Positions 11,716 through 21,523 are shown, counted from the stretch's first letter. The stretch is 64,000 nt of DNA from Palaemon carinicauda (GCF_036898095.1 NC_090765.1:34246835-34310834), one strand, 5' to 3'. The notes: generated by a model from the sequence alone, not told the origin. Numbers and translations are program-made.

Positions 11716-11994
11716 ACTTGAGAAAATTTATACGAAGTATTGGGTTATATTACGAGCTATAATTGATTTTATTAATTTATTTATTTATTTTACGCTTTTA
11801 ATCCCTATTTATTTCACATCTAGATTTTATTGTATGAAAGTGTTACGATTTGTATTAAAGGTTAAAATGATACTAAATTGTGTGAGTGTACAGATATGAT
11901 TGAATGATTTTAGTTATATAATGCTGAATGGCCTTTGATGCCCCAGTGCTTGGCTTAATGCCTAAATCCTATATTCAATTCAATTCAATTCAAT
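11716..11994 (+). other. LINE 3' untranslated region and TTCAA-repeat tail
   Basis: AT-rich sequence after the last coding block ends in five tandem ATTCA/TTCAA units (about 11974-11998), the simple-repeat tail typical of I-type LINEs in the place of poly(A). The right copy of the target duplication overlaps its last bases. Confidence 0.8.
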
Positions 11995-12006
11995 TCAACA
12001 GTTCAC
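11995..12006. repeat. Target-site duplication of the LINE, right copy
   Basis: Second copy of TCAACAGTTCAC; see 5396-5407. DIRS-1 coding sequence resumes directly after it. Confidence 0.85.
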
Positions 12007-12628
12007 CGATGCTTCCACTCTGATCTCTTCACGGGCTCTCAGGATCGGCATCCATCCCCTCCGTTTCCTGGGTGACTGGCCAATCCTAGCAGACTCGAAG
12101 GCATCCCTTCTTCGTCATCGGGACAAGTTCCTCGGACTTTGCCAAGTTCTAAGGATCATGGTGGTCCTCGAGGAGTCCTCCACGCAGCCCTCTCAGAGTT
12201 CTGGTATACTTAGGCTTGGTCTAAGACACCAATCTCTTGAAGCCTTCCCTTCAGTCGACAGGATAGCAAGGCAGAGGAAGGTCGCGAGACCTTTCCCCAC
12301 ACGAGAAGAACCTCCAACCCAATGTGGTTACGTCTCTCCTCCCTGGCTCGTCTGGTTTCCAACAGTCGCCTCAGGATGAGTTCTCTCCAGTGGCGACTCG
12401 GGGCACGGGGGAGTCAGGGGCACGACTCCCCGGACGCCGGGACCCCTAGGGGACAACCGGAACAGACGGACCCCCAGGGGTGGGAAGCAGACGAGGATCT
12501 ACAATAGGGAGTGGACCTTCTCGTCCTTCCCCCAAATTTGATGCTGTTTTCGGACACATCAAAGAAAGGGGGGGGGGGGGGCACGTTCTGAATCACAGGA
12601 CCTCAGGCCGGTGGTCAGAAACAGGAAG
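12007..12628 (+). pseudogene. DIRS-1 reverse transcriptase core, catalytically mutated
   Basis: The frame starting at the target duplication reads QFTDASTLISS, then ALRIGIHPLRFLGDWPIL, where a DIRS RT would have R-Y-L-D-D-W. The first catalytic Asp is Gly. The next segment, with HRDKFLGLC and EESSTQPSQ, matches the helix after the YLDD block of DIRS RTs. The frame then degenerates. The last part (12360-12628), rich in GGGG/CCCC, is where the RT-RNase H linker should be. The sequence is interrupted by the TA-flanked element at 12631. Confidence 0.75.
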
Positions 12629-12937
12629 TACAGACAGTCCCCAACTTACGAACACAATAGGGACCGAGAGTCTGTTCGCAAGCTGGATTGTTCGTAAGTA
12701 GTTAGTGTTAAATTTTGGTCTAGAGTAAGCGTAACCTAACTCAGATGTCTACGATTTTCAGCCGTAGAAGTCAACAAATAGCCCCATTTCATATAAAATA
12801 GGTTATTACAAATATTTTACTTTATCATATTACAGTAGTCTGTATAATACTGTAAAGTTTAGTACAATAGGTTGTTGTTAGTCGTGGCGATCAATTTCTC
12901 ACGAACCAAAAACACGGCATTCGATTACAACAGCTGA

Positions 12938-12942
<5 letters not shown>

Positions 12943-13025
<83 letters not shown>
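12943..13025. repeat. CT microsatellite
   Basis: About 41 CT dinucleotides with a single C insertion near 12982, inside the Tigger-like element. Confidence 0.95.
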
Positions 13026-13028
<3 letters not shown>

Positions 13029-13108
13029 GTTATACAATACTTACATATAGATGAAGAAACTAAAATTAGTTTTCTTAGTGTCAATTAAATACGAAACGAA
13101 AAAATTGT

Positions 13109-13530
13109 GCCGAGTCTACATCCATTTCAATCGTAGCTAAAAATACGGCATCCGATTTCATCAGCAAACCACTATTTTTTGGGAAACATAATTTTATTCT
13201 AGAAAATTGCTACTCTTTAAATAGTTAATTGAACATTAAGAAAGCGTATACTTTTGTTTTTAAATTTCGGGTGTGTTTTAAAAATCGAGTATTGTTGACT
13301 TCTTTTTGTTTTACTTTATGCCGAGTCTACATCCATTTCAATCATAGCTAAAAATACGGCATCCGATTTCATCAGCAAACCACTATTTTTTGGGAAACAT
13401 CATTTTATTCTAGAAAATTGCTACTCTTTAAATAGTTAATTGCACATTAAGAAAGCGTGTACTTTTGTTTTTAAATTTCGGGTGTGTTTTAGAAATCGAG
13501 TATTGTTGATTTCTTTTTGTATTACTTTTG
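13109..13530. repeat. 211-bp tandem duplication inside the Tigger-like element
   Basis: The segment starting GCCGAGTCTACATCCATTTC at 13109 recurs at 13320 with only a few differences over some 210 bases, including the shared blocks AAAATACGGCATCCGATTTC and TTTTTTGGGAAACAT. It appears to be a direct duplication of the element's interior. Confidence 0.9.
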
Positions 13531-13722
13531 GCTGTGATCAGATCAGCTGACGTCTAGCTGCCGCTCTTGAGAGCGTACGAATACACTAACAAAGTATCGT
13601 TTACTATATACCATTTCTTAACTTATTCAAACCGTCTATACAGTTGATATTACATAAGCACCAATGTGTTATAACCCATCAAATTATTTTGTTTATTACA
13701 TTTAAAAAAAACACACACACAC

Positions 13723-13724
<2 letters not shown>

Positions 13725-13791
<67 letters not shown>
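13725..13791. repeat. CT microsatellite
   Basis: About 33 CT dinucleotides, preceded by an A-run and a short AC tract (13703-13722). The reading frame of Leu-Ser repeats here is not a gene. Confidence 0.95.
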
Positions 13792-13794
<3 letters not shown>

Positions 13795-14619
13795 GGCTAC
13801 TTTTCACTACCTCCCATTCCTTACCTCTCTCTATCTCTAACAAATGATATCTTTGTTGCTCCTCAAAGTTTCATTTATATTGAAAATCAATCATGATTCA
13901 ATTTTCCTTACTTTCTCCAATCTCGCACCATCTGTCACATCGAACGTTATAGCAGTAACTTAATTGTTCGACAACTTTAAAAATCGGGCTAGTACTTGCT
14001 TCTTCTCATACTTTTTATTTTAGATGGTTTCATAATTGAGGGGGGTACAAGTTGACTTATAACTAAAGTTAGGAAAAGTATTTTGGATATGGAATGGACA
14101 ATCATCTTTAGTAACAGTTTAGAATTATCGTAAATTATCATTCTGTCATTAGCGGCAGTTTGTTATTGATTAAACGCGCCCCCCCAAAAAAAAATAGTTT
14201 TCCTACTTTGCTACGTATGTAGGATTTTATATAGATACAGTAAATAGTATTTGTAATACTGTAACATATTTACTAAAAGCTTTTAATATCATTATATATC
14301 ACTTTCATCATGCACGTTTAATGCCTTCGTTTGTTTATTATGATGGAAGGTTTCCGTTTTAGGCGCCGTCATAAAGAAAAACATTATATAAATTGCATTC
14401 ATTTAATTTATTTGGAAGTCCTAAGAAAAATTAAGTAGAACATTGGTAATAACAAAATCAACATATAGTCAATACAAGTCGGGAGTGGCGCTAATTTCAA
14501 AATTTAAACTTGCGATGAAATCTACTGATGTTTACAAACATGTTTGGACTTCCGTCAATTTGTGTTCGTATGTCCAGATGTTCGTAACATGGATGTTCGT
14601 ATCTTGGGGAGCGTCTGTA

Positions 14620-15972
14620 CCTTCTCTAGACCTACTAGAGATGGAAACCATGTTTCTGGCACTTCAGTAGCTCCACCTAGCCTGGCGGACTACTCTGTGG
14701 TTATGAGGATCAACAACACCACAGTGATGGCTTTCTTGCCCAGACAAGGAGGTACTTTTCAGTACAGCCATCCCATCCTGCGGTAGAGATACCGGGATGG
14801 TCCAAGTTCCCCTCGATCTCCTTAGCAGCTCGCTTGATTCCAGGCAAAGGAATGGGCTCGCCGACAGTCTGAGCTGTGCGACACGGACACCACATTCTGA
14901 GTGGTCTTTGGATCCTCAAGTAGCCTACAAAGTCCTGACTCGGTGGGGCTCCCTCTGTGGACCGGTTCGCTACAGCACTGAGCTGCAAGCTCCCGCTGTA
15001 CTGCTCCCCGGTCCCGGACCCCAAGGCCCTCTGGTGGCAACGGTGGGACAACATCGATGTGTTTGCCTTCCCCCGTTCTGGCGGATGAGGAGAGTACTCT
15101 ACAGGACCAGAGTTTTGGTCAGTCTCAATGACCTCCTTAGCTCCGCTAGGGCCTCTCGCAGGTGGGTCACCAGTCCCTCTGTAACTCCTTATGGAGCCTC
15201 CGAGGGAACCCCCCCCCCACGTCACCTGTTACTCACACAACCACATGCCATCATCCTCCGCAAAACCGTAGCTTGCTCCAACTTCCTGCAGGGAGACTAT
15301 CCAGCATCCCCTCAAAGAGAGAGGATTTTCGCATCAAGTTGCAAAAAGGAGGCCTGGACACCTGCGCAAATCTTCCGCAGTAGTCTCCCAGGCGAAGGGG
15401 CGAGTTACTGTGATCGGTGTTAGGGAGAGGGTATCCCTCCACACAATGCCGCTTCCAGCAATAGCGGAGCTCCTCGTGGGGTTGCGGGATGAAATGTGCC
15501 TTTCAGTTTCGACTGTAAAAGGCTATCCCTCAGCCTTAGGTCTTGCCTCCAGGCTCTAGGGATAGACAGTTCTCCCTTGCTGGAACTTTTCCTTCTCATA
15601 CGAAGCCTTGTCCTCTCCTGCCCTCAGTCGAAGGTGAGACCTCCTCCTTGGGACGTGGTTCGAGTCCTCATGTCTCTAAAGAGACCCCTGATGAACCACT
15701 ACGTAAGGCCCCAGATCACCACCTTACTGGGTAGACAGTGTTCCTGCTAGCCTTATCTTCAGCCAAGCGAGTCACATGGTCTCTCAGACGACTTCGCCTA
15801 TTCAGGGGGATATGGGGAGGCAACATTCAGGTTCGTCCCTGAGGTTTGTTGCCAAGACTCAGAACCCGGGAGTGCCGGACCCGCTGTTCGACTCTACAGG
15901 TTTTGAGTCTCCGTCCTGTAGCAGACGACCCAGACCATCTCCTACCTTGCCGGTAGGGAGTCTGAGGTGGTC
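14620..15972 (+). pseudogene. DIRS-1 RNase H and N-terminal tyrosine recombinase remnant
   Basis: Directly after the Tigger-like element the frame reads LLEMETMFLALQ, the DIRS RNase H helix, then in a shifted frame YSVVMRINNTTVMAFLPRQG, equivalent to the 'D-N-S/T-T-V' strand with the catalytic Asp replaced by Asn. Around 14880-14905 the SEWSL motif that follows RNase H in DIRS elements is visible. From about 15500 the N-terminal recombinase region appears in scattered frames (LRSCLQALGIDSS, near 15545), followed by SSAKRVTWSLRRL at about 15757-15795, where the first catalytic Arg region (usually GKRRSEI) has decayed. Many stops are present. The TTAA MITE interrupts it at 15973. Confidence 0.7.
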
Positions 15973-15976
15973 TTAA

Positions 15977-16280
15977 CCCTTTTATCTCCAAAGGACGTAC
16001 TGGTACGTTTCACAAAACTCATCCCTTTACCCCCATGGACGTACCGGTACGTCCTTGCAAAAAAATACTATAACAAAATTTTTTTTCATATCTTTGATAA
16101 TTTTTTTTATAAAAAATTCAGGCATTTTCCAAGAGAATGAGACCAACCTGACCTCTCTATGACAAAAATTAAGGCTGTTAGAGCAATTTAAAAAAAATAT
16201 ACTGCAAAATGTGCTGGGGAGAAAATAACCCCTTGGGGGTTAAGGGTTGGAAATTTCCAAAGAGCCTGGGGGTAAAAGGG
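15977..16280. mobile_element. 304-bp piggyBac-like MITE (TTAA target)
   Basis: TTAA flanks both sides (15973-15976 and 16281-16284). The inverted ends are CCCTTTTATCTCCAAAGG on the left and, in reverse complement, CCCTTTTACCCCCAGGCT on the right. CCC next to TTAA is the signature of piggyBac-type elements. The interior has no coding capacity, poly-A/T tracts, and two related palindromes: ACGTACTGGTACGT near 15996 and the perfect 18-base GGACGTACCGGTACGTCC near 16036. It splits the DIRS-1 recombinase. Confidence 0.85.
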
Positions 16281-16284
16281 TTAA

Positions 16285-16700
16285 GAGAACGGCTGCAGTT
16301 CATCTCCAGGCTCAAGCCTCGTTCATGGACCCTGGGAAACGAAAAGAAGGGTCTCCAGGAATACCATCTCGGCCCGGATTCGCAGGGTGTTACACCCGGC
16401 CTTGAATCCTGACCCTTCTCCGTCGCATCGCCCTAGAGTCCATGATGTCAGGGGCGTAGCTACGTCCCTGCCCTTCATGGAGCATCATTCAGTGACGCAG
16501 GTCCTACAAGCGGGGATGTTGAAGCATCTGACCATCTTCTCAGCCCCTTACCTGCAAGACATAACCCACAGGAGGCTCGATACATTTCTATAGGCCCTGT
16601 GGTGGCTTCACAACAGCTGGTCTCAACCTCAGGCTCCTTGATGGACAAGTAGCAGAAGGTTGAGGGCATTGTTACCTGGTGTTAGTCTGCATGAATGAAA
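16285..16700 (+). pseudogene. DIRS-1 tyrosine recombinase C-terminal remnant
   Basis: After the MITE, the frame running from 16387 reads RVHDVRGVATSLPFMEH, which contains the H-x-x-R catalytic motif of tyrosine recombinases, and then FSAPYLQDI, where the catalytic Tyr is the Y of 'FYLQDI'-type sequences. Upstream, in another frame, NTISARI-like residues match the helix that precedes HDVR. Frameshifts separate these pieces, so the gene is dead. Confidence 0.75.
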
Positions 16701-17102
16701 AGATCTGTCTGGCCCTTGTTCTTTTCTTCATCCTCTCCTCCCTTGGAGAAAGCAGCATCCTGGGTTCTCTGCACAGCTGACCTCAAACCACTGCATGTAG
16801 ACCATGCTTCCTTGTGTTCCTAGTATTAGGTGTAATACTGTCATGTCCCCATACCCCGACTAGGTAGTATTGGGAGAGTCCTAGCCTGGATTTCCTTCTG
16901 AGGAACTCAAGGGCAACTGTCTAGGACAAGTCACTTTTCACCTTCGCACACACCTTACGTAGGCCGCGGCGATTTCACAACCGCCAACGATGAGCAGGGA
17001 TTCCCTATTGTCCGAGTGCTTGATCGCTCGAATATGGAATCCCCGGGCAAGCCAAACCAGTATGGCCGGGACTTACCACCCTTCCTAAGGGTTAAGTCAC
17101 CC

Positions 17103-17453
17103 CATGTAAATAGCTTGGTTTGTATTTCAGTTACGGAACAAATGACAAATTCGTAGATAATTTGTATTTTTCCTAACTATACAAACCTTAGCTATTTACA
17201 CATATTTGCCCGCCAGCCCTGTCCCCCAAGATAAGTCCTACCTCTAAATAAAGTGAGCCTTTCACCGGTGTGTGTGAGGGGGAGGGGTAGAAGGCTACCC
17301 CTCCCTACCCCTCGCTAACTAGCGGAGGGGTAGTAAACCCTCGTTAAAATTCTTATGGCTCGTCATTCAGCTACGCCGAAGTAATTACCCCTATGTAAAT
17401 AGTTAAGGTTTGTATAGTTAGGAAAAATACAAATTATCTACGAATTTGTCATA
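17103..17453. repeat. Stacked inverted repeats, probable DIRS-1 terminal/complementary region
   Basis: A ~60-base arm at 17139-17200 (containing GACAAATTCGTAGATAATTT and CCTAACTATACAAACC) is repeated in reverse complement at 17394-17452. A further partial inverted copy, ATGTAAATAGCTTGGTTTGT, lies at 17103-17122, so 17103-17202 can also fold on itself. DIRS elements carry inverted terminal repeats and an internal complementary region. The position just after the recombinase fits, but a separate foldback element is equally possible. Confidence 0.7.
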
Positions 17454-18743
17454 TTACTCCTAGATCTTTGTTCATACAGCATCTATAACGTTTATAACGG
17501 TTCCAGAAGACAGAAATTACTGTCAAATCTCTGCTCCCTCACCTTTGAGTTCATCCTTAAAGTCAAAGAAATCCGAACTTCTTTCTCCGGCAGCTGGTTC
17601 TCTCCCACCTGCCTCTTCCGTTCGGCCTCCTCTGGAGGGCGATTGGGAAAGGAAGACCCTGTTTCTTCTTTTAGCAAAGCAGCGGTGGCTTCCCCTCGGA
17701 GGTAGTCCCCTGCTCTTGATAAATTATTTCAGTTGTGGTCTTCCTTGGGGTATTCTGTTTTCCCCACAAAGGAAAGGCCCCTGGAGGTGTTGAAGCTAGG
17801 GTCATAGCAGGAGCACACATCCGCCTCACAGGAGTTGGCTTCAGTCCTTCCCCATCATAAGACGTCGGAGGGGAGTCCCTTCTGCCTAGTGCCTTTAGTG
17901 GAAACTTTCTCCACAGTTCCTCTTTGTATTCTGCAGGCTGGCTCTCTGCTGAGTTCTAGCCTAGTGTGCGAACCCCCCGTGATGAACACGGACGCTAAGT
18001 CCGCTCAGACCGAGAATTTTCATAATCCCCATCTTTGAGGTTACTTACCCTTTGGGATCCTATGGTGCACACCCTCATAGACATGGGAGGTCTACCTCGC
18101 TCAAGTAGTCTTCCCCTTGAGCTGCTCACAAGCGTTTGTGTGACTTGTCACTGCCGCGCATCAGCTCTCTGGAACTAGGCTCTTCGGGGCCTACAGGTGA
18201 TCACGCCCACTGGCTCTCTGGAGCCAAGGGCTTATCCTACCTTGATACTGCAGCATCACGATTCTTAACGAATCTTGTGCGCATGCAGCCCTCTTGCCTC
18301 GAGCTTCAGGTGAGTACCCTCGGGAGTTCCGCTGGATTGGATAGAAAGTACATTACAACACCTGCAAGCACTTTCTTCCAAACCAGTCATGCTTCGCTTG
18401 CCATCAGAGCATGCTCGTTTTCGTGAGGACAAACACGAGGCACAGGCCAACGCATGCAATACAGACTCGTGTGGCCACTTTACATGATCCAGTAGTGAGC
18501 GCTCACTTGTTGGTGTATGCGTCAGCGTGTGCAGTACTGGCTTAGATGCTCGGCTCTTGTAAGCCTTTGACGAATATTCCTGCTCCTTTAGCATGTTCTG
18601 TCACAGTGCCATGTGGATGGTTGGTGAGCCACTCATCTTGGAAGGAAGTAGCTTGTGCCTGTGGCTAACCTCCTTTTCTAAAGACTCAGCTTGGATACAG
18701 GAACTCACAAAAGTAGTCATGCATACCACGATCGTTCCCAAAT
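17454..18743. other. Unclassified, GC-moderate repetitive sequence
   Basis: The composition and short broken frames resemble the Gag part of DIRS-1 (Ser/Pro-rich frames at 17545-17793 and 17835-18038). No diagnostic motif, terminal repeat or RNA gene could be recognised. I regard it as a decayed element, not as host coding sequence. Confidence 0.35.
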
Positions 18744-19450
18744 AGGGATTTTTGGGGTTTATATGTGGTCATTGCACATTTACTTTTATCTGTTACAATT
18801 ATGAAGGATATGGATGGTGTTTTAAGTTTTCCTGCAATTTGAATGTGAAAAGAGGAAGGACTGCATACATAAAAAAATCTCAAAATTTTCATGGTCTCAA
18901 TTTTTGCCTTAGAATACTGTACTTCAAAGAGAGATTTTATGGGTATATATGTGGTCAGTGCATGTTTAATATTTGTTAGAATTATGAAGGATATTGAAGG
19001 TATTTAAAATTTCCTGGATTTTCAATGGAGACAAGTAAGGGCGGCATACTTGAAAAATCTCAAAATTTTCAGTCGTAAGTTTAATTTAGAATGGTTCACA
19101 GAGGAATTTTATGAGTATTTATGGGGTCAGTGCATGTTTAATTTTACTTGTTTGAAATATGAAGGCTATTGAAGATATTTAAGTTTTTCTGCATTTTCAA
19201 TGCGAAATGAGTGAGGGCAGCCCATACTGAAAAATTTCAAAATTTTCATGGTCTCAGTTTTCACCTTAGAATATTTCAAAAAGAGATTTTATGGGTATAT
19301 ACTGTAGTTGGTCAGTACATGTATAGTTTTATTTGATAGAATTATGAATGATGTAGAAGGCATTTGGGTTTTCCTGCATTTTCAGTGTGAAACGAGTAAG
19401 GTCCGGGTATAGGGAAAATCTCCAAATTTTCATGGTCTCAATTTTTGCCT
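18744..19450. repeat. Tandem satellite, ~178-bp period, about four diverged copies
   Basis: The block TATGTGGTC...TGCACATTTA followed by ATTATGAAGGATAT recurs with start points near 18798, 18981, 19156 and 19340 (spacings of 183, 175 and 184). Each copy also has CTCAAAATTTTCATGGTCTC or a close variant. Divergence between copies is considerable, so the array is old. Confidence 0.85.
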
Positions 19451-19564
19451 ATCATACACTATGGCATACCATCCACCTGTAATGTAATAGGATATAGATT
19501 AGAAATGCTTACTTCAGCGATTGGAGCGATATTAGAATCCAGACTACCCACTCTATCTTCTACC

Positions 19565-19775
19565 TCACAAAATAGTAGTGGTAATGTGTTTGCCTCGCAT
19601 TCGCGTGGCAAGAGATCAATCCCCGCCCAGGGCCGTGAGTTTAAGCTGTTTACTGGGGAGGCTACTGCTGTGGTAGGGCACCACAGTTGGGCTTGTCCGG
19701 CTGACGTTCTGGTGAGCATTTATTCTGATGGAACTGGAACTGAAACCAGACACCTTTAACCTTTAACCTTTATAC
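19565..19775 (+). mobile_element. tRNA-derived SINE
   Basis: A tRNA-like head contains an A-box-like TAGTGGTAATGTGTTTGCC (19575-19593) and a B-box-like AGATCAATCC (about 19612-19621) at the expected distance. A non-tRNA body follows and ends in CCTTTAACCTTTAACCTTTA. This layout and the tail match a SINE type I recall as common in decapods. The anticodon arm is not a normal tRNA, so it is not a functional tRNA gene. Confidence 0.75.
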
Positions 19776-20300
19776 AGTAGAGCAACTAGGATTACAGCAT
19801 TACTAGGGTTTAGAAGGGTCTAAAGTAGTTAAAGAATCCAAATCTGTACTGTGCAGTAAACTTTCAGAGCCCTCACTGAAAGAAACACTATTAACATGAG
19901 ACTCAACTTCGGGAGTTAAATCAAGTTTTGCAATGGAGCCAGTAGGACCAGAGTTACTGCTTTTGAGAGAGGAATTACTGGACTTCTGAAATTTAATAAA
20001 GGAAGCTATTGATGTCAAGAGCTTATTAAGCTTATCACTATCAAAAGTAGGCTGATTATATGAATTGTCTAAAAGTGGAGGATGTCGGTATTTTCGTTAC
20101 CCTGCTATAATCAACTACTGTAGTCTAATTTTCAGTGACTTTTCCCTGAACTAACAGCAAGTTTATTTTTTATGCTTTGAACTGTTAACATGATTAGCAA
20201 CCATTGAAACGTACTTTTCCATGTCAGATACCGTAAGGGAAATGCTCGATGAGAAATAGCGCATGGGGAATGCTCTCTTCACAACAGTTATTTAATTCAT
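19776..20300. other. Mostly featureless DNA with one minus-strand open frame
   Basis: On the minus strand, about 20089 to 19810, an open frame reads Ser/Leu-rich sequence (SSNSSLKSSNSGPTGS, then VNSVSFSEGSESLL). It has no known domain. It could be the tail of a LINE ORF1 or chance. Nothing else is recognised. Confidence 0.2.
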
Positions 20301-20305
20301 AGTAC

Positions 20306-20307
<2 letters not shown>

Positions 20308-20374
<67 letters not shown>

Positions 20375-20445
20375 GCCATTATTATTGCCATTATTATTAT
20401 CATTATCAATATCATTATCATTATCATTATTACTACTACTACATT
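20308..20445. repeat. ATT microsatellite with ATC/ACT variants
   Basis: More than 20 uninterrupted ATT units are followed by interrupted GCCATT, ATC and ACT units. The long poly-Ile frame on the minus strand is only this repeat. Confidence 0.95.
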
Positions 20446-20930
20446 AAAATAAATCTTTCATATACTGTATAAACTATAAAATATTACAAAAACAAGAGTA
20501 AGAGAAATAAGATAGAATAGTGTGCTCGAGGGTACCCTCAAGCAAGAAAACTCTATCCCTAGACAGTGAAAGACCATTGTAGAGGCTATGGCACTACCCA
20601 AGACTAGAGAACAGTGGTTTGATTTTGGAGTGTTCTTCTCCTGGAAGAGAAGCTGACTATAGCTAAAGAGTCTCATGTACCCTTACCAAGAGGAAAGTAG
20701 CCAGTGAACAATTAAGAGTGCAGTAGTTAACTTCTTGAGCAAAGAAGAATTGCTTGATAATCTCAGTGTTGTCCGGTGTATGAGGACAGAGGAGAATGTG
20801 GAAAGAATAGACCAGACTATTCAATGTATGTTTAAGCAAAATGAAAATGAACCGTCCGTTGTAGTACTATCTGGCCAGTCAAAGGACCCAATAACTCTCT
20901 TGCAATGACAAAGGGAATATGGATCATGAT
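20446..20930. repeat. Probable dispersed repeat of unknown class
   Basis: The sequence includes GGCTATGGCACTACCCAAGA (near 20587) and CCTTACCAAGAGGAAAGTAG (near 20682), blocks I recall as recurrent in decapod genomic DNA. No ends, target duplication or coding frame can be defined here. The class is unknown and the call rests on memory. Confidence 0.35.
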
Positions 20931-21364
20931 CTCCCAGAAACCATTGCTATGCTCAATTCAAGCAGTGATTGCTAACAAAACCAGGGGAATACATTTTAAC
21001 GCGCAGTAATAAGCAAACAATCTGGAAAGTGTATGAACACCGCTAAGAAACTGGAGGGGGAAAGAGACACTGGCCCGTCAGGTCTTGATTCCTTAACACT
21101 AAATTGTTCCTTCCTTTATTAAGGACATGTGTTCATTGACGGGAAAGAAAATAGGAAAGTTATAAAAGAATTACAGGTGATTATCGATTAAATAGAGTTT
21201 ATGTAGAAGAAACAATATGAACATCAGTGGAGGTTCATAGAAATAAACAACCTTGGTAGAAAATAGTTCATATGTAATAACAAAATTAGACTATTTTAAG
21301 ATATGTTTTTGTGTAATATTGGTATAAGGTGTGTGATATTATATATGCTTTACTTGTATTTCAG
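20931..21364 (+). other. Intron sequence upstream of the channel exon
   Basis: AT-rich and without recognisable genes. It ends in the splice acceptor TTACTTGTATTTCAG at 21350-21364. Confidence 0.6.
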
Positions 21365-21523
21365 ACCTCAAATTCATTGCCCAAGACATCCTACTTTAAA
21401 CTGGTTGACATATGGCTCTTCTTTGCTATTGTTATGATCTTCATTGTTGTTCTGCTACAAACTCTAATTGACTTCTCAGAACAGTTTGAACTTGAAGAAG
21501 ACTCTTATGCCTACAAATTCATG
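21365..21523 (+). CDS. Cys-loop ligand-gated ion channel, exon coding the M2-M3 loop and M3
   Basis: An AG acceptor ends at 21364 and a GTAAGT donor starts at 21524. The 159-bp exon encodes 53 residues, phase 0 at both ends. It begins TSNSLPKTSYFKLVDIW, the conserved loop after M2 in pentameric channels (compare the LP-x-x-SY-x-K-x-D-x-W pattern), and continues with a ~22-residue hydrophobic M3 helix (LFFAIVMIFIVVLLQTLIDF). An acidic tail starts the intracellular loop. The pattern is closer to invertebrate anion channels of the family (pH- or amine-gated types) than to nicotinic receptors, but the subtype cannot be settled. The exons for the ligand-binding domain and M1-M2 must lie upstream and were not found between 17.5 kb and this exon. 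Confidence 0.85.

Larger units (their letters stand above)
5408..11994 (+). mobile_element. Non-LTR retrotransposon (LINE) of I/Nimb type, near full length, inactive
   Basis: The element has a 5' untranslated region, an ORF1 with Cys/His knuckles, an ORF2 with APE endonuclease, RT, RNase H and a terminal Cys/His motif, and a 3' end made of TTCAA repeats. The RNase H within ORF2 and the simple-repeat tail point to the I superfamily; the likely group is Nimb, judged from general resemblance only. It is bounded by an 8-12 bp target duplication inside the DIRS-1 RT. Length is about 6.6 kb. ORF1 and ORF2 overlap by some 40 bases. At least three lesions in ORF1 and about eight in ORF2 make it dead as assembled, though several lie in homopolymer runs. 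Confidence 0.9.
12631..14617. mobile_element. Non-autonomous pogo/Tigger-like DNA transposon (TA target)
   Basis: Terminal inverted repeats: left CAGACAGTCCCCAACTTACG (12631) and, reading the right end in reverse complement, CAGACGCTCCCCAAGATACG (ending 14617). The next bases, AACA, also match. TA flanks both sides (12629-12630 and 14618-14619). The CAG start with a C-run is typical of pogo/Tigger families. The 1987-bp interior has no transposase frame, only two CT microsatellites and a 211-bp tandem duplication, so it would need a transposase supplied elsewhere. It splits the RNase H part of DIRS-1. Confidence 0.82.
4086..17453 (+). mobile_element. DIRS-type retrotransposon, degenerate, with three nested insertions (DIRS-1)
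   Basis: Pieces of a DIRS element lie in order on the plus strand: a Gag/RT N-terminal region (4086-5395), RT core (12007-12628), RNase H and recombinase start (14620-15972), recombinase C-terminus (16285-16700) and an inverted-repeat tail (17103-17453). The breaks are explained by a LINE at 5408-11994, a pogo/Tigger-like element at 12631-14617 and a TTAA MITE at 15977-16280. Removing each, together with one copy of its target duplication, brings recognisable DIRS motifs back together. All frames carry many stops and shifts. The left limit is approximate, and assigning the tail to this element rests on position and on recall of similar decapod elements. Confidence 0.75.

Noticed and set aside
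13644..13847. 67-codon frame with a Leu-Ser run
   Set aside because: It is the CT microsatellite inside the Tigger-like element.
19575..19640. Functional tRNA gene
   Set aside because: Only A- and B-box-like segments are present; the acceptor and anticodon stems do not form, and a SINE body and tail follow.
20224..20427. Poly-Ile frame on the minus strand
   Set aside because: Translation of the ATT microsatellite.
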